Position numbers and translations under genes: made by a program. The notes under the pieces are model-generated. The model saw nothing but the letters and a program-made list of their open reading frames with translations, was not told the DNA's origin and ran no database searches. This document shows, in pieces, positions 43,241 to 52,514 of a stretch of DNA of 64,000 bases (position 1 is its first letter; every line of letters starts with the position of its first letter). The DNA comes from Pseudomonas sp. UYIF39 (lineage in GTDB: Bacteria; Pseudomonadota; Gammaproteobacteria; Pseudomonadales; Pseudomonadaceae): contig NZ_JALBYU010000001.1 of assembly GCF_029963765.1 (NCBI RefSeq), positions 372,001-436,000 of the forward strand, in the 5' to 3' direction.

Positions 43241-44716
43241 TCAGTTGGCGAGTACTCGTTCGAGGGTTGTTGTCACGCCGACGTCACGCAAGCTGTTACA
43301 GCACCATTCAAACGCCGCCACAAACTCGGGCGAATGCGGGATCGCCGTACCAAAAATCTCCTCAACTGCCAGCAACCGCTGCGTGATCAACGCATCATCC
43401 GCCACCAGCGCCTGACAGAACGCCGCCCGCGGATCAGGAATGCTGTAGGTATCGCCATTCTCGTCCACGCCCTTCAAATACAACGCCCAAGCCGCTACTA
43501 CTAATGCCGCCCGTTTGGTCTCCTGCCCATCAGCAATCAATCGAGTGATCGTCGGCACAGTGAACTTCGGAAACTTCGACGAACCGTCCGAACACACGCG
43601 CTCCAGCTGATCGGCAATCGCCTGGTTGGAGAAGCGCGCCTCCAGCGTGTTTTTGTATTCGGTCAGGTCAATCCCCGGCACGGGTGACAGTTGCGGTGTG
43701 ACGTCCAGGTCCATGTAGGCACGCATGTAGCGCACGAACAGCGGGTCGTTCATGGTTTCGTGAACGAAGCGGTAACCCTTCAAAAAACCCAGATAAGTGA
43801 GTGCGAGGTGACTGCCGTTGAGCAGTTTGATCTTCATCTCTTCATAAGGCGTGACGTCGTCGGTGAACTGGACGCCGACCTTTTCCCAGGCCGGACGACC
43901 GTTGACAAACTTGTCTTCCAGCACCCACTGCACGAAGGGTTCGCAGACCACCGGCCAGGCGTCGTCGACGGCATGTTTGTCGGCCAATTGCAGGCGATGT
44001 TCGGTGCTGGTCATCGGCGTGATGCGGTCGACCATCGCGTTGGGGAAACTCACGTTGGTGGCGATCCAGTCCCGCAGATCGGCATCGCGCAGGGCGGCAA
44101 ACGCAAGCAACGCTTTGCGAGTGACCGCGCCGTTGTGCGGCAGGTTATCGCAGGACATCAAGGTGAACGCGGGCGTGCCGGCTGCACGACGTTTGGCCAG
44201 CGCGGCGCAGAGAAAACCGAACACGGTTTTCGGTGCGTTCGGGTGTGCCAGGTCGTGCTGGATTTGCGGCAGCTGGGCCATGAACTCGCCGTTGCTGTCG
44301 TCGATGCAATAGCCGCCTTCGGTAATGGTCAGCGAAACGATACGGATCTCGGGGCTGGCGAGTTTGTCGATCAGCGCTGCCGCGCCATCTTCGGCCAAAA
44401 GCATGTCGCGAATCGCGCCGATGACCTTAACTTCGGTGTCGTCGGTATCACCCAGTTCAAACAACGTGAACAGATAGTCCTGTTCCTTTAAGTCGTCCCG
44501 GGCGCGGCGGTCTTCGGCGCGCAGGCCGACGCCGCAAATGGCCCAGTCCAGGGCTTCGCCGGCATTCATCAACGCATCGGTGTAATACGCCTGATGCGCC
44601 CGGTGGAAACCGCCGACGCCGATGTGCGCGATGCCTTGGCGGGTGTCGCTCAGGGCGTAGGCGGGCAGGACCACCTCGGGGGCGAGGCGGTTGAGGTTCT
44701 GTTTATTGAGTTTCAT
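43241..44716 (-). CDS. mtlD: Polyol (mannitol/arabitol/sorbitol) 2-dehydrogenase, MtlD
   Basis: 491 aa from the ATG at 44716 (a GTG lies one codon before). Long-chain polyol dehydrogenase: nucleotide-binding IAHIGVGGFHRAHQAYYTD (about 28-46), the Lys motif KIKLLNGSHLALTYLGFLKGY with the catalytic Lys, and the matching Asn/His region. NAD-dependent oxidation of mannitol to fructose, arabitol to xylulose, sorbitol to fructose. It lies 16 bases downstream of mtlK and 49 bases upstream of mtlY. Confidence 0.94.
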   Translation of the reverse strand: MKLNKQNLNRLAPEVVLPAYALSDTRQGIAHIGVGGFHRAHQAYYTDALMNAGEALDWAICGVGLRAEDRRARDDLKEQDYLFTLFELGDTDDTEVKVIGAIRDMLLAEDGAAALIDKLASPEIRIVSLTITEGGYCIDDSNGEFMAQLPQIQHDLAHPNAPKTVFGFLCAALAKRRAAGTPAFTLMSCDNLPHNGAVTRKALLAFAALRDADLRDWIATNVSFPNAMVDRITPMTSTEHRLQLADKHAVDDAWPVVCEPFVQWVLEDKFVNGRPAWEKVGVQFTDDVTPYEEMKIKLLNGSHLALTYLGFLKGYRFVHETMNDPLFVRYMRAYMDLDVTPQLSPVPGIDLTEYKNTLEARFSNQAIADQLERVCSDGSSKFPKFTVPTITRLIADGQETKRAALVVAAWALYLKGVDENGDTYSIPDPRAAFCQALVADDALITQRLLAVEEIFGTAIPHSPEFVAAFEWCCNSLRDVGVTTTLERVLAN

Positions 44717-44732
44717 CACATGCTCTCTAAAA

Positions 44733-45836
44733 TCAGGCCGCAGCGCGCAACGGGCGGGTCAGCGCCACACCGTCGGCATCGAATAAATGGCAGTGCTCGG
44801 CGTCCAGGTGCAGGCTCAGCGACTCGCCATAACGGCTGGCCAGGTCGCCGCGAACGCGCATGGTCAGCGCTTCACCGGACGAGGTCACCACGTGGCAGAA
44901 GGTGTCGCTGCCCAGGCGTTCACTGACGTCGGCGGTGACCTGCAAGGTGCGGTCGCCGGTTCGCGCGAGGTTCAGGTGTTCCGGACGAATGCCCAAGGTG
45001 ACCGCGCCACCGACACTCAGGTTGGCGCCGCTCAGCGGCAACGTGATGCGGGTGCCGGCGTCCAGCAGCACTTCGCAGCTCTGGCGCTCAATGCGGGTGA
45101 CTTTGCCCTTGAGGAAACCCATTTTCGGCGTGCCAAGGAATCCGGCGACAAACAGATTGGCCGGTTGGTGATACAGGTCCAGGGGCGAGCCGACTTGTTC
45201 GACTTTTCCGCCATTGAGTACGACAACCTTGTCGGCCATGGTCATGGCTTCGACCTGGTCGTGGGTCACGTAGATCATCGTGGCTTGCAGTTCTTTGTGC
45301 AGGCGCAGCAGTTCCAGGCGCATCTGTACGCGCAGGGCGGCGTCGAGGTTGGACAGCGGTTCGTCGAACAGGAAAATTTTCGGGTTGCGCACGATGGCCC
45401 GGCCGATGGCCACGCGCTGACGCTGGCCGCCGGACAACTGTTTCGGCTTGCGTTCGAGCATCGGCCCGAGTTCGAGGATGCGTGCCGCTTCGCCGACTTT
45501 CTTCTCGACTTCGGCTTTCGGTACGCCAGCCAGGTCGAGGGCAAACGACATGTTTTTGCGCACGCTCATGTGGGGGTACAGGGCGTAGGTCTGGAACACC
45601 ATCGCCAGGTCGCGCTTGGCCGGGCTGACTTCGGTGATGTCGCGGCCATCGAGTTCGATGGTGCCGCCGCTGACTTCTTCCAGGCCGGCGATCAGCCGCA
45701 GCAAGGTGGATTTGCCGCAGCCCGACGGGCCGACGAACACCACGAATTCCTTATCGTTCACTTCCAGGTCGATGCCTTTGATGATGGAAAAGCCTTCGAA
45801 GCCTTTTTGCAGATTCTTGATTTTCAGGTTGGCCAT
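44733..45836 (-). CDS. mtlK: ABC importer ATPase MtlK
   Basis: 367 aa, MalK-type. Walker [10 protein letters not shown] (37-45), Q-loop [11 protein letters not shown], signature [14 protein letters not shown], Walker [13 protein letters not shown] and the H-loop [14 protein letters not shown]. The C-terminal OB (TOBE) regulatory domain starts near residue 240. GGAGG precedes the ATG by nine bases. It powers MtlFG import of polyols. A 165-base spacer with a REPIN separates it from mtlG. Confidence 0.94.
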   Translation of the reverse strand: MANLKIKNLQKGFEGFSIIKGIDLEVNDKEFVVFVGPSGCGKSTLLRLIAGLEEVSGGTIELDGRDITEVSPAKRDLAMVFQTYALYPHMSVRKNMSFALDLAGVPKAEVEKKVGEAARILELGPMLERKPKQLSGGQRQRVAIGRAIVRNPKIFLFDEPLSNLDAALRVQMRLELLRLHKELQATMIYVTHDQVEAMTMADKVVVLNGGKVEQVGSPLDLYHQPANLFVAGFLGTPKMGFLKGKVTRIERQSCEVLLDAGTRITLPLSGANLSVGGAVTLGIRPEHLNLARTGDRTLQVTADVSERLGSDTFCHVVTSSGEALTMRVRGDLASRYGESLSLHLDAEHCHLFDADGVALTRPLRAAA

Positions 45837-45886
45837 GATGATGGGCCTCCACTTGTTGTTATTCAGTTGAGCCGTGCGGGCTTTTT

Positions 45887-45976
45887 TGTGGGAGTGAGCC
45901 TGCTCGCGATGAGGCCGTGTCAGTCAACATCACTGTTGAATGACACTCCGCCATCGCGAGCAGGCTCACTCCCACA
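45887..45976. repeat. REPIN between mtlG and mtlK
   Basis: Inverted copies 45887..45910 and 45953..45976 (TGTGGGAGTGAGCCTGCTCGCGAT type) inside the operon spacer. It lies in the transcribed region and can fold into a stable mRNA hairpin. Confidence 0.9.
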
Positions 45977-46001
45977 GTGGATCGCGTTGAGTCGGCGATC
46001 T

Positions 46002-46832
46002 TCATTTCACGGCGCCGAACGACAGGCCGCGGACCAATTGTTTCTGGCTGATCCAGCCGAAGATCAGGATTGGCGCGCAGGCCAGCGTCGACACCGCCGA
46101 CAACTTGGCCCAGAACAGACCTTCGGGGCTTGAGTAGGAGGCGATCAACGCGGTCAAAGGCGCGGCTTTCGACGAAGTCAGGTTCAAGGACCAGAACGCC
46201 TCGTTCCAGCACAGGATCAGCGACAGCAGCACCGTGGACGCCAGGCCGCCCTTGGCGATCGGCAGCAGCACCCGGACCATTTCCTGCCACAGCGTGGCAC
46301 CGTCGAGGCGCGCGGCTTCGAGGATGTCCTTGGGGATGTCTTTGAAGTAGGTGTAAATCATCCAGACCACGATCGGCAGGTTGATCAGCGTGTAGATCAC
46401 GATCAGCGCGATGCGCGTATCGAGCAGGCCGAAACTCTTGGCCAGCAGGTAGATCGGCATCAGCACGCCCACCGGCGGCAGCATCTTGGTGGAGAGCATC
46501 CACAGCAACGTGCCTTTGGTGCGCTTGGTTTCGTAGAACGCCATCGAGTACGCCGCCGGCACCGCAATCAGCAGGCACAGAGCGGTAGCGCTGAACGAAA
46601 TCACCACCGAGTTCCAGGCGAAACTGAAGTAGTCGCTGCGCTCGTTGATGTGCAGGTAGTTCTCCAGCGTCGGCGTGAAGATGAACTGTGGCGGCGTGGC
46701 GAACGCATCGATTTCGGTTTTGAAACTGGTCATCACCATCCAGAAGATCGGGAAGAAGATCAGGATCGCGATGGCCCAGGCCAGGGTGCCGAGCAGCAGG
46801 CTTTGCAGGCGGCGGGATTGTTGAAGGGTCAT
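46002..46832 (-). CDS. mtlG: ABC importer permease MtlG
   Basis: 276 aa with six membrane helices; MalG-type. The ATPase-coupling EAA loop reads EAARLDGATLWQEMVRVLLPIAKGG (about 186-210; part of the motif quoted in pieces: EAARLDGA and LPIAKGG). The ribosome site GAGG overlaps the mtlF stop codon eleven bases upstream, indicating coupling. Inner-membrane half of the mannitol/glucitol/arabitol importer with MtlF. Confidence 0.93.
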   Translation of the reverse strand: MTLQQSRRLQSLLLGTLAWAIAILIFFPIFWMVMTSFKTEIDAFATPPQFIFTPTLENYLHINERSDYFSFAWNSVVISFSATALCLLIAVPAAYSMAFYETKRTKGTLLWMLSTKMLPPVGVLMPIYLLAKSFGLLDTRIALIVIYTLINLPIVVWMIYTYFKDIPKDILEAARLDGATLWQEMVRVLLPIAKGGLASTVLLSLILCWNEAFWSLNLTSSKAAPLTALIASYSSPEGLFWAKLSAVSTLACAPILIFGWISQKQLVRGLSFGAVK

Positions 46833-46842
46833 GGCGCAGGCC

Positions 46843-47769
46843 TCAGGCTTTGTCTGTCAGGTTTTTGCCGATCATCCGCACCAGCACGATGGCCGCGATG
46901 TTGGCAATCACCACCGCGATCAAACCACCGGCGGACGCCATGCCGACGTCGAACTGCACCAGCGCCTGGTTGTAGATCAGGTAGGCGAGGTTGGTCGAGG
47001 CGTAGCCGGGGCCGCCGTTGGTGGTGGTGAAGATTTCGGCGAACACCGAGAGCAGGAAGATGGTTTCGATCATCACTACCACCGCAATCGGCCGCGCCAG
47101 GTGCGGCAGGGTCAGGTGCCAGAAAATCGCGATCGGCCCGGCGCCGTCGAGGCGCGCGGCTTCTTTCTGTTCCTGGTCGAGGGACTGCATGGCGGTCATC
47201 AGGATCAGGATCGCGAACGGCAGCCATTGCCAGGACACAATGATGATGATCGACAGCAGCGGGTAGTGCGCCAGCCAGTCCACCGGCTGCGCGCCGAACA
47301 GCTTCCAGACGTAGGCGAGAATCCCCGACACTGGATGGAAAATCAGGTTCTTCCAGATCAGCGCACCGACGGTGGGCATGATGAAAAACGGCGAGATCAG
47401 CATCACCCGCACGATGCCGCGACCGAGAAACTCACTGGCCTCCAGCAACGCACTGATCAACACGCCGAACACCACGCTGATCAGCAGCACGCTGCCGACC
47501 AGCAACAAGGTGTTGGTGGCGCCGGGCAGGAACCCCGAGTCGCTGAGGAAATAGGTGAAGTTCTCCAGCCCGACGAACTGGTTTTCACCGGGATAGAGCA
47601 GGTTGTAGCGGATCAGCGAGAAGTAAACGGTCATGCCCAGCGGCACGATCATCCACAGCAGCAACAACGCCACCGAGGGACTGACCAGGAACCAGCCGGG
47701 GTTGGCCAACCGGCTTTTACGCACCGGTTGGGCAATGTCCATGTGAGCTTTGGCAGTTGAAATATTCAT
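46843..47769 (-). CDS. mtlF: ABC importer permease MtlF
   Basis: I prefer the ATG at 47769 (MNISTAKAHMDIAQPV), 308 aa; an ATG at 47742 (MDIAQPVRKSR) is possible, and neither has a strong ribosome site. Upstream codons belong to a REPIN, so a longer start is unlikely. MalF-type with six or more helices and the EAA loop EAARLDGAGPIAIFWHLTLP. Partner of MtlG in the inner membrane. Confidence 0.92.
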   Translation of the reverse strand: MNISTAKAHMDIAQPVRKSRLANPGWFLVSPSVALLLLWMIVPLGMTVYFSLIRYNLLYPGENQFVGLENFTYFLSDSGFLPGATNTLLLVGSVLLISVVFGVLISALLEASEFLGRGIVRVMLISPFFIMPTVGALIWKNLIFHPVSGILAYVWKLFGAQPVDWLAHYPLLSIIIIVSWQWLPFAILILMTAMQSLDQEQKEAARLDGAGPIAIFWHLTLPHLARPIAVVVMIETIFLLSVFAEIFTTTNGGPGYASTNLAYLIYNQALVQFDVGMASAGGLIAVVIANIAAIVLVRMIGKNLTDKA

Positions 47770-47808
47770 GGCTTCAAACCGATTAGGAACAGACAAAATG
47801 AAGATCAA

Positions 47809-47900
47809 CTGTGGGAGCGAGCCTGCTCGCGATAGCGATCGTTCAGCCGACATAGATGTTGAATGTCATGGCCTCATCGCGAGCAAGCTCGCTCCCACAG
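47809..47900. repeat. REPIN between mtlE and mtlF
   Basis: Inverted copies 47809..47835 and 47876..47900 (CTGTGGGAGCGAGC... type), directly after the mtlE stop codon (47912). Comparable in position to the REP after malE in enteric bacteria. Confidence 0.9.
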
Positions 47901-47911
47901 GGGGACGCGGG

Positions 47912-49222
47912 TTACTTGGGGTAACCGGCGCGCTTCATCTCACGTTCGGTGGTTGACTGGGCAGCGGTCAGGGCCTGGTCAACCGTGGTCTGGCCGATCA
48001 GCGCTGCCGAGAACAATTTGCCGACCTGGGTGCCCACGGCCTGGAATTCAGGAATGGTCACCAACTGGATGCCGATATACGGCACGGGCTTGAGGGTCGG
48101 CTTGCTCGGGTCCGCGGCTTTTAGCGACTCGAGGGTCACCTTGGCGAACGGCGCAGCCTTCATGTACTCATCGCTGTACGTCGAAGCGCGGGTACCTGGC
48201 GGCACGTTGGCAATGCCGTCTTTCTCGGCGACCAAAGCGCCATATTCTTTGGAAGTGGCCCAGGCGCTGAAGGTTTTCGCCGCGTCCTTGGCCTTGGAAC
48301 TGGTCGGAATTGCCAGCGCCCAGGAATACAACCAGGCCGAGCCCTTGTCGGTGGTCTCGTGCGGTGCGTAGGTGAAGCCGACGTGGTCGCTGACTTTGCT
48401 TTGGGTTTTGTCTGTGACGAAGGAGCCGGCGACGCTGGCATCGACCCAGATCGCGCATTTGCCGCTGTTGAACAGCGCGAGGTTTTCGTTGAAACCGTTG
48501 CTCGATGCACCCGGTGGACCGGATTTCTTCATGGTGTCGACGTAGAAATTCAGCGCGTTCTTCCACTCGGGGCTGGTGAACTCCGGTTGCCACTTCTCAT
48601 CAAACCAGCGCGCACCATAAGCATTGGCGACGGTGGTGATCAGCGCCATATTCTCTCCCCAACCGGCCTTGCCGCGCAGGCAAATGCCGTACTGTTCTTT
48701 ATCCTTGTTGGTGAGTTTGCTGGCGAATTCGCTGATCTGGGTCCAGGTCGGATGCTCGGGCATGGTCAACCCGGCTTCCTTGAACAGATCGGTGCGGTAA
48801 TAGGTGATGGAGCTTTCGGCGTAGAACGGCAAGGCATACAGCGAACCCTTGACCGACAGGCCTTCACGCACCGATGGGAACACGTCGTCGAGGGCGTAAC
48901 TGGCCGGCAAATCCTTCATCGGCTCCAGCCAACCCTTGGCACCCCAGAGTGCGGCTTCGTACATGCCAATGGTCAATACGTCAAACTGTCCGCCCTGAGT
49001 GGCAATGTCGGTGGTCAGGCGTTGGCGCAGGACATTTTCTTCCAGTACCACCCAATTGAGCTTGATGTCCGGGTGCTCGGCTTCGAAGGTTTTCGAGAGT
49101 TTTTGCATGCGGATCATGTCGCTGTTGTTGACGGTGGCGATGGTCAGGGTCTGGGCGCCGAGGCTGACGCTGCTGAGGGTCATGCAGGTGAGGGCAAGCA
49201 GAGCTTTTACAGAAGGTTGCAT
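47912..49222 (-). CDS. mtlE: Polyol-binding periplasmic protein MtlE
   Basis: 436 aa extracellular solute-binding protein (family 1) with signal peptide (VKALLALTCMTLSSVSLGAQ, cut near residue 23). Cluster features are ADPSKP-type hinge segments, YYRTDLFKEAGLTMPEHPTW, and GKCAIWVDASVAGSFV. First gene of the operon, about 80 bases downstream of the mapped promoter-like site (49308..49373). Followed by a REPIN that likely stabilises its message. It delivers mannitol, sorbitol or arabitol to MtlFGK. Confidence 0.93.
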   Translation of the reverse strand: MQPSVKALLALTCMTLSSVSLGAQTLTIATVNNSDMIRMQKLSKTFEAEHPDIKLNWVVLEENVLRQRLTTDIATQGGQFDVLTIGMYEAALWGAKGWLEPMKDLPASYALDDVFPSVREGLSVKGSLYALPFYAESSITYYRTDLFKEAGLTMPEHPTWTQISEFASKLTNKDKEQYGICLRGKAGWGENMALITTVANAYGARWFDEKWQPEFTSPEWKNALNFYVDTMKKSGPPGASSNGFNENLALFNSGKCAIWVDASVAGSFVTDKTQSKVSDHVGFTYAPHETTDKGSAWLYSWALAIPTSSKAKDAAKTFSAWATSKEYGALVAEKDGIANVPPGTRASTYSDEYMKAAPFAKVTLESLKAADPSKPTLKPVPYIGIQLVTIPEFQAVGTQVGKLFSAALIGQTTVDQALTAAQSTTEREMKRAGYPK

Positions 49223-49307
49223 CGTGCACTCCTTTTCTGCACCCGGCGGGTTACAGAAGGACAGTTATTGTTTTTGTGTCTTCCGACGGCAGGAAGAATG
49301 TGCACTG

Positions 49308-49373
49308 ATTACAGCCTTCAATTGATGACGTGACAAATCATCCGTCGCACTTGAATCGATACTTTTTTGCACT
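49308..49373 (-). promoter_or_regulatory. mtlE promoter with tandem MtlR operator
   Basis: On the minus strand, AGTGC-N5-AGTAT (49359..49373) and AGTGC-N5-ATGAT (49337..49351) form direct repeats 22 bases apart. They are followed immediately by -35 TTGTCA (49331..49336), a 17-base spacer and -10 TGTAAT (49308..49313). The repeat pattern agrees with the MtlR site described for P. fluorescens as I remember it. The abutting operator and -35 are typical of class-II AraC activation. Confidence 0.82.
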
Positions 49374-49450
49374 CATGTTTGGAGGGAGAGGTGCAGGGAA
49401 CGGCTTTTTAGCGGTTAGACCCTATGGAATCCGTACAGGTTTCCAGGCGT

Positions 49451-50356
49451 TTAACCCAGATTTTGCTCAGTCAACCGCTGCACCGCCAACCGCCGGTAAT
49501 GCGACGGCGTCATGCCCTTGAGTTGCTGAAAACGTCGATTGAAATTGGAAATATTGTTGAAGCCCGATTCGAAACACACATCGGTTACCGGTTTGTCACC
49601 GTCGGCCAACAGCTCACAGGATTTGCTGATGCGCAGTCGATTGACGAATTCGATGAAGCAGCGGCCGGTGGCTTGCTTGAACACTCGACTGAAATAAGTC
49701 GGCTTCATGCCCAGGTGCTCGGCGACTTCCTCCAGTGGTAGCTCCCGCGCGTAATGCGCAAAGATGTAATCCACCGCCCGGTTGGTGCGATCGATATTGT
49801 GCTCGTCGGCCAACTGCGGTGTCGTGGCCCCAGACAGCAACTGAAAGTCGTCAGAGGCGGCAAGCAACTCCAGCAGTATGAAAAAGTGCCCGAGGCGCGT
49901 CACGCCTTTGGTGTCGGCGATGCGCTGCATCAAGGTCATGGCCTGGCGGATGGTGCGCTTGCAGCGAAACTCGATGCCGTACTGGGCGCGCTCCAACAAC
50001 GGCGCCAACGCTTTGAGTTCGGCAAACACCAAGTGGCCGCTGTCGAATAACTCATCCGTAAAGTTGACCAGCATGTCGCGCTTGGGCACTACTTCGTCTT
50101 CGGCCACCTGACTGATCCAGTTGTGGGGCAGGTTGGGGCCGGTGAGGAATAGCGATTCCGGATAGAAGTTACCGATGTAGTCACCGATGAACACTTTGCC
50201 GGAGCTGGCGACGATCAAGTGCAGCTCGTATTCCTTGTGAAAATGCCAACGCACCAACGGGCAGGGGAATCCGTGCTGACGATAGATGATGGACAACCCG
50301 TTGTGGTCGTCCATCAGTTCGTAGGAGGGGTCTGTTACACGGGCTGTTCGAGTCAT
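49451..50356 (-). CDS. mtlR: AraC-family activator of the mannitol operon, MtlR
   Basis: Start at 50356 (MTRTARVTDPSYELMDD), 301 aa. N-terminal cupin-like sensing domain (LVRWHFHKEYELHLIVASSGKVFIGDYIGNF, about 36-67) and C-terminal double HTH with LEEVAEHLGMKPTYFSRVFKQATG and NNISNFNRRFQQLKGMTPSHYR. The sensor presumably detects polyols. The gene precedes mtlE on the same strand with its own 228-base downstream gap containing the mtlE promoter. Confidence 0.93.
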   Translation of the reverse strand: MTRTARVTDPSYELMDDHNGLSIIYRQHGFPCPLVRWHFHKEYELHLIVASSGKVFIGDYIGNFYPESLFLTGPNLPHNWISQVAEDEVVPKRDMLVNFTDELFDSGHLVFAELKALAPLLERAQYGIEFRCKRTIRQAMTLMQRIADTKGVTRLGHFFILLELLAASDDFQLLSGATTPQLADEHNIDRTNRAVDYIFAHYARELPLEEVAEHLGMKPTYFSRVFKQATGRCFIEFVNRLRISKSCELLADGDKPVTDVCFESGFNNISNFNRRFQQLKGMTPSHYRRLAVQRLTEQNLG

Positions 50357-50434
50357 GTCGGGGCGCTTTTCTGTTATCGCTACCCGATCATGCCTCTTTT
50401 GGCGCCGGCTGTACCAGCCTGCCAAGACTTTCGC

Positions 50435-51316
50435 TTAGACCCGCGCGCGCAACCTGTCTCCGTAAACCGCCTTCATGCTGCTGGCGACCGAGCAGTAGCG
50501 GACAATATCCGACTCGTCAAAGAAATCGGTGCTGATGATGCTGCACCGGGTGCCCCAATCGCGACTGGAATGAAACCAGTCGTTGATCTGGTTTTTGATG
50601 TGCTGCGGGCCACCCAACAGCGAATAGCACGTCGCCGGCAAAGACCAGAGAAATCTATCGTAAGGCGCCTCCACAAGGGTGGTCTGGATATGCGATTGCA
50701 GATCGTTGGTGTCGGTGAATACCTTGCCATTCCACTTGTGAGGGATTTGCGGCCAGAAATACTCACTGTCGAGTCCGCGCTTCGCCTGTGCTGCCATGAC
50801 AATACGGCGCTGCGAACTGGCGCTCTTGAGCTGTTCCACGGTACTGAATGCAGCTGAAGAGGGGATCAAGCGCGACCCCAGGCGGCGCATCAGAAGATCA
50901 TTGAGTTGTTGGTAGTCGAAAGGCTTAGCTGCATCCCCTAACTGGTGGAAGTCGAGGACGATGAACTCATCCGGGTTTCGGTCGAGGAATGTCGTCACCG
51001 CGTCGATCAGTTCATCAAGAATGCGGTGGGACTGATAGCCGTTGTGATGGAAGTAAAACACCGGCACTACCGGGCCGGCGGTACAGCCAAGCCGGATATC
51101 GAACGCCCGTGCACCGTTGGCCAGTTGCCAGGCAAATGAGTCGTTCTGGCACGTCGTCCAGTTGCCGAGCACCACTTCATAGTTCGGCGCTTTTTTGTCC
51201 ATGCCGGCGTTGTGCGTGCCGGGCCAGACGATGTCGGTCAGCCTCAACCGGTCGATTTCCAGTACGTTGCTCATCCATTTCTGTTTGTCGAGTGTGGTTG
51301 CTGTATTGCGGGTCAT
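50435..51316 (-). CDS. PI-PLC X-domain protein, copy 1
   Basis: 293 aa with the bacterial PI-PLC TIM-barrel layout: His35 in GTHNAG, Asp73/Arg75 in ARAFDIRLG, second catalytic His in FHHNGY (90-91), and the barrel strand DEFIVLDFHQLG. Bacterial PI-PLCs cleave phosphatidylinositol through a cyclic phosphate intermediate. No signal peptide is visible, so the protein may stay in the cytoplasm or be exported by another route. AAGGA lies six bases before the ATG. The neighbouring gene is a paralogue with the same motifs. Confidence 0.88.
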   Translation of the reverse strand: MTRNTATTLDKQKWMSNVLEIDRLRLTDIVWPGTHNAGMDKKAPNYEVVLGNWTTCQNDSFAWQLANGARAFDIRLGCTAGPVVPVFYFHHNGYQSHRILDELIDAVTTFLDRNPDEFIVLDFHQLGDAAKPFDYQQLNDLLMRRLGSRLIPSSAAFSTVEQLKSASSQRRIVMAAQAKRGLDSEYFWPQIPHKWNGKVFTDTNDLQSHIQTTLVEAPYDRFLWSLPATCYSLLGGPQHIKNQINDWFHSSRDWGTRCSIISTDFFDESDIVRYCSVASSMKAVYGDRLRARV

Positions 51317-51507
51317 GACAGTTCCTTGTCGTTGATTCGCCCCATCCGTGGGGAGAAGAAGTTCATGTGTCGGATGTGGCTGGGTGCCACATCCGTATCA
51401 CTCGCCTGAGACAAAAGGCTTTCATGACCCAGCATAGAAGTGCGTGGCAGTATTGCCAGCGTCGGAAACACTTACACAAGAATAGCTATTTGATGGCGCG
51501 AAAATTG

Positions 51508-52371
51508 TTAATTTCGCTCGCTCGCTTTCGTCAGGTTTGCACTTCGGCAATAAGAGACAATGTTGGACTCTTCAATAAAATCGACATTGATGATGTTGCA
51601 CTTTGACGCCCAGTCGCTTTTCTTCGGATCGAACCAGAAATTAAGCTCGTCATGAATATCCACGGGGCCGCCGAGAGCGCTGTAACTGGTGGCGGAAAGC
51701 GACCACGGGGCCCATGTGCCTGGCGGGTTTTTTAGCACATTAATAATGTGCTGTTTCAAATCAGCGGCGCTGGTAATACCGTTGCCAGACCATTTGTGCC
51801 CGATCTGCTCGACAAATACGTTTTGATCGAGTGCCCTGTTCCAAGGGGCCGCGACCAAAATTCTTTGTACAGAACTGATTTGTTTGAGTTGACGGAGGCT
51901 CAGAGACCGGTTTTTGGTGGGGATTATGCGATGGCCGAGAAAGTGCATCATCATGCTGTTGAAGTAAGCGAAATCAAACTGATCCCCCTTCAGTTCATGA
52001 AAGTCCAGGATGATGAATTCGTTGGGGTTCTCCCGAAGAAATTTTTCCACGTCGGTTACCAGGTGCCCCAAGGTGCGACCATTGCGATAACCGTTGTGAT
52101 GAATGCTGAACTTTCCGAGTCCCTGCGGGCCAGCGTCGTACATCAAACGGATATCGAGTGCTCGAGAGCCGTGGCTCAGTTGGGCATAAAAGGATTCGTG
52201 CTGACAGGCGAGCCAGTGGGCGCCTGGAATCAGCGGCCAGGATGCTTTCCAGTCGCAGCCCGCGTTATGGGTGCCTGGCAGCGTCAATTCGAAGAGCGAC
52301 AATTTATCAATTGCCGGAGTAGCGGTCATCCAGTTGTTAAGTGTGTGATTATTCTGAACAAAGTTGTCCAT
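51508..52371 (-). CDS. PI-PLC X-domain protein, copy 2
   Basis: 287 aa; same layout as copy 1: His35 in GTHNAG, ALDIRLM, IHHNGYR and NEFIILDFHELK. Overall similarity looks moderate, so the duplication is old. No signal peptide. The 191-base gap to copy 1 holds nothing recognisable. AAGGA lies eight bases before the ATG. Substrate not known; related proteins occur as toxins and as surface-active enzymes in pseudomonads. Confidence 0.87.
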   Translation of the reverse strand: MDNFVQNNHTLNNWMTATPAIDKLSLFELTLPGTHNAGCDWKASWPLIPGAHWLACQHESFYAQLSHGSRALDIRLMYDAGPQGLGKFSIHHNGYRNGRTLGHLVTDVEKFLRENPNEFIILDFHELKGDQFDFAYFNSMMMHFLGHRIIPTKNRSLSLRQLKQISSVQRILVAAPWNRALDQNVFVEQIGHKWSGNGITSAADLKQHIINVLKNPPGTWAPWSLSATSYSALGGPVDIHDELNFWFDPKKSDWASKCNIINVDFIEESNIVSYCRSANLTKASERN

Positions 52372-52514
52372 TTAATGCATCCTTGCATTGATTTATTAGG
52401 GGGGTCACCAAATTTAACCAATAAAGTTAAAGCTCGGCTGGGTATTTATAATGCGTGGTATTAAGCTTGGTCAATAACAGTGATAATGCAAAATGTTTGT
52501 TGTTGGAATAAGTG

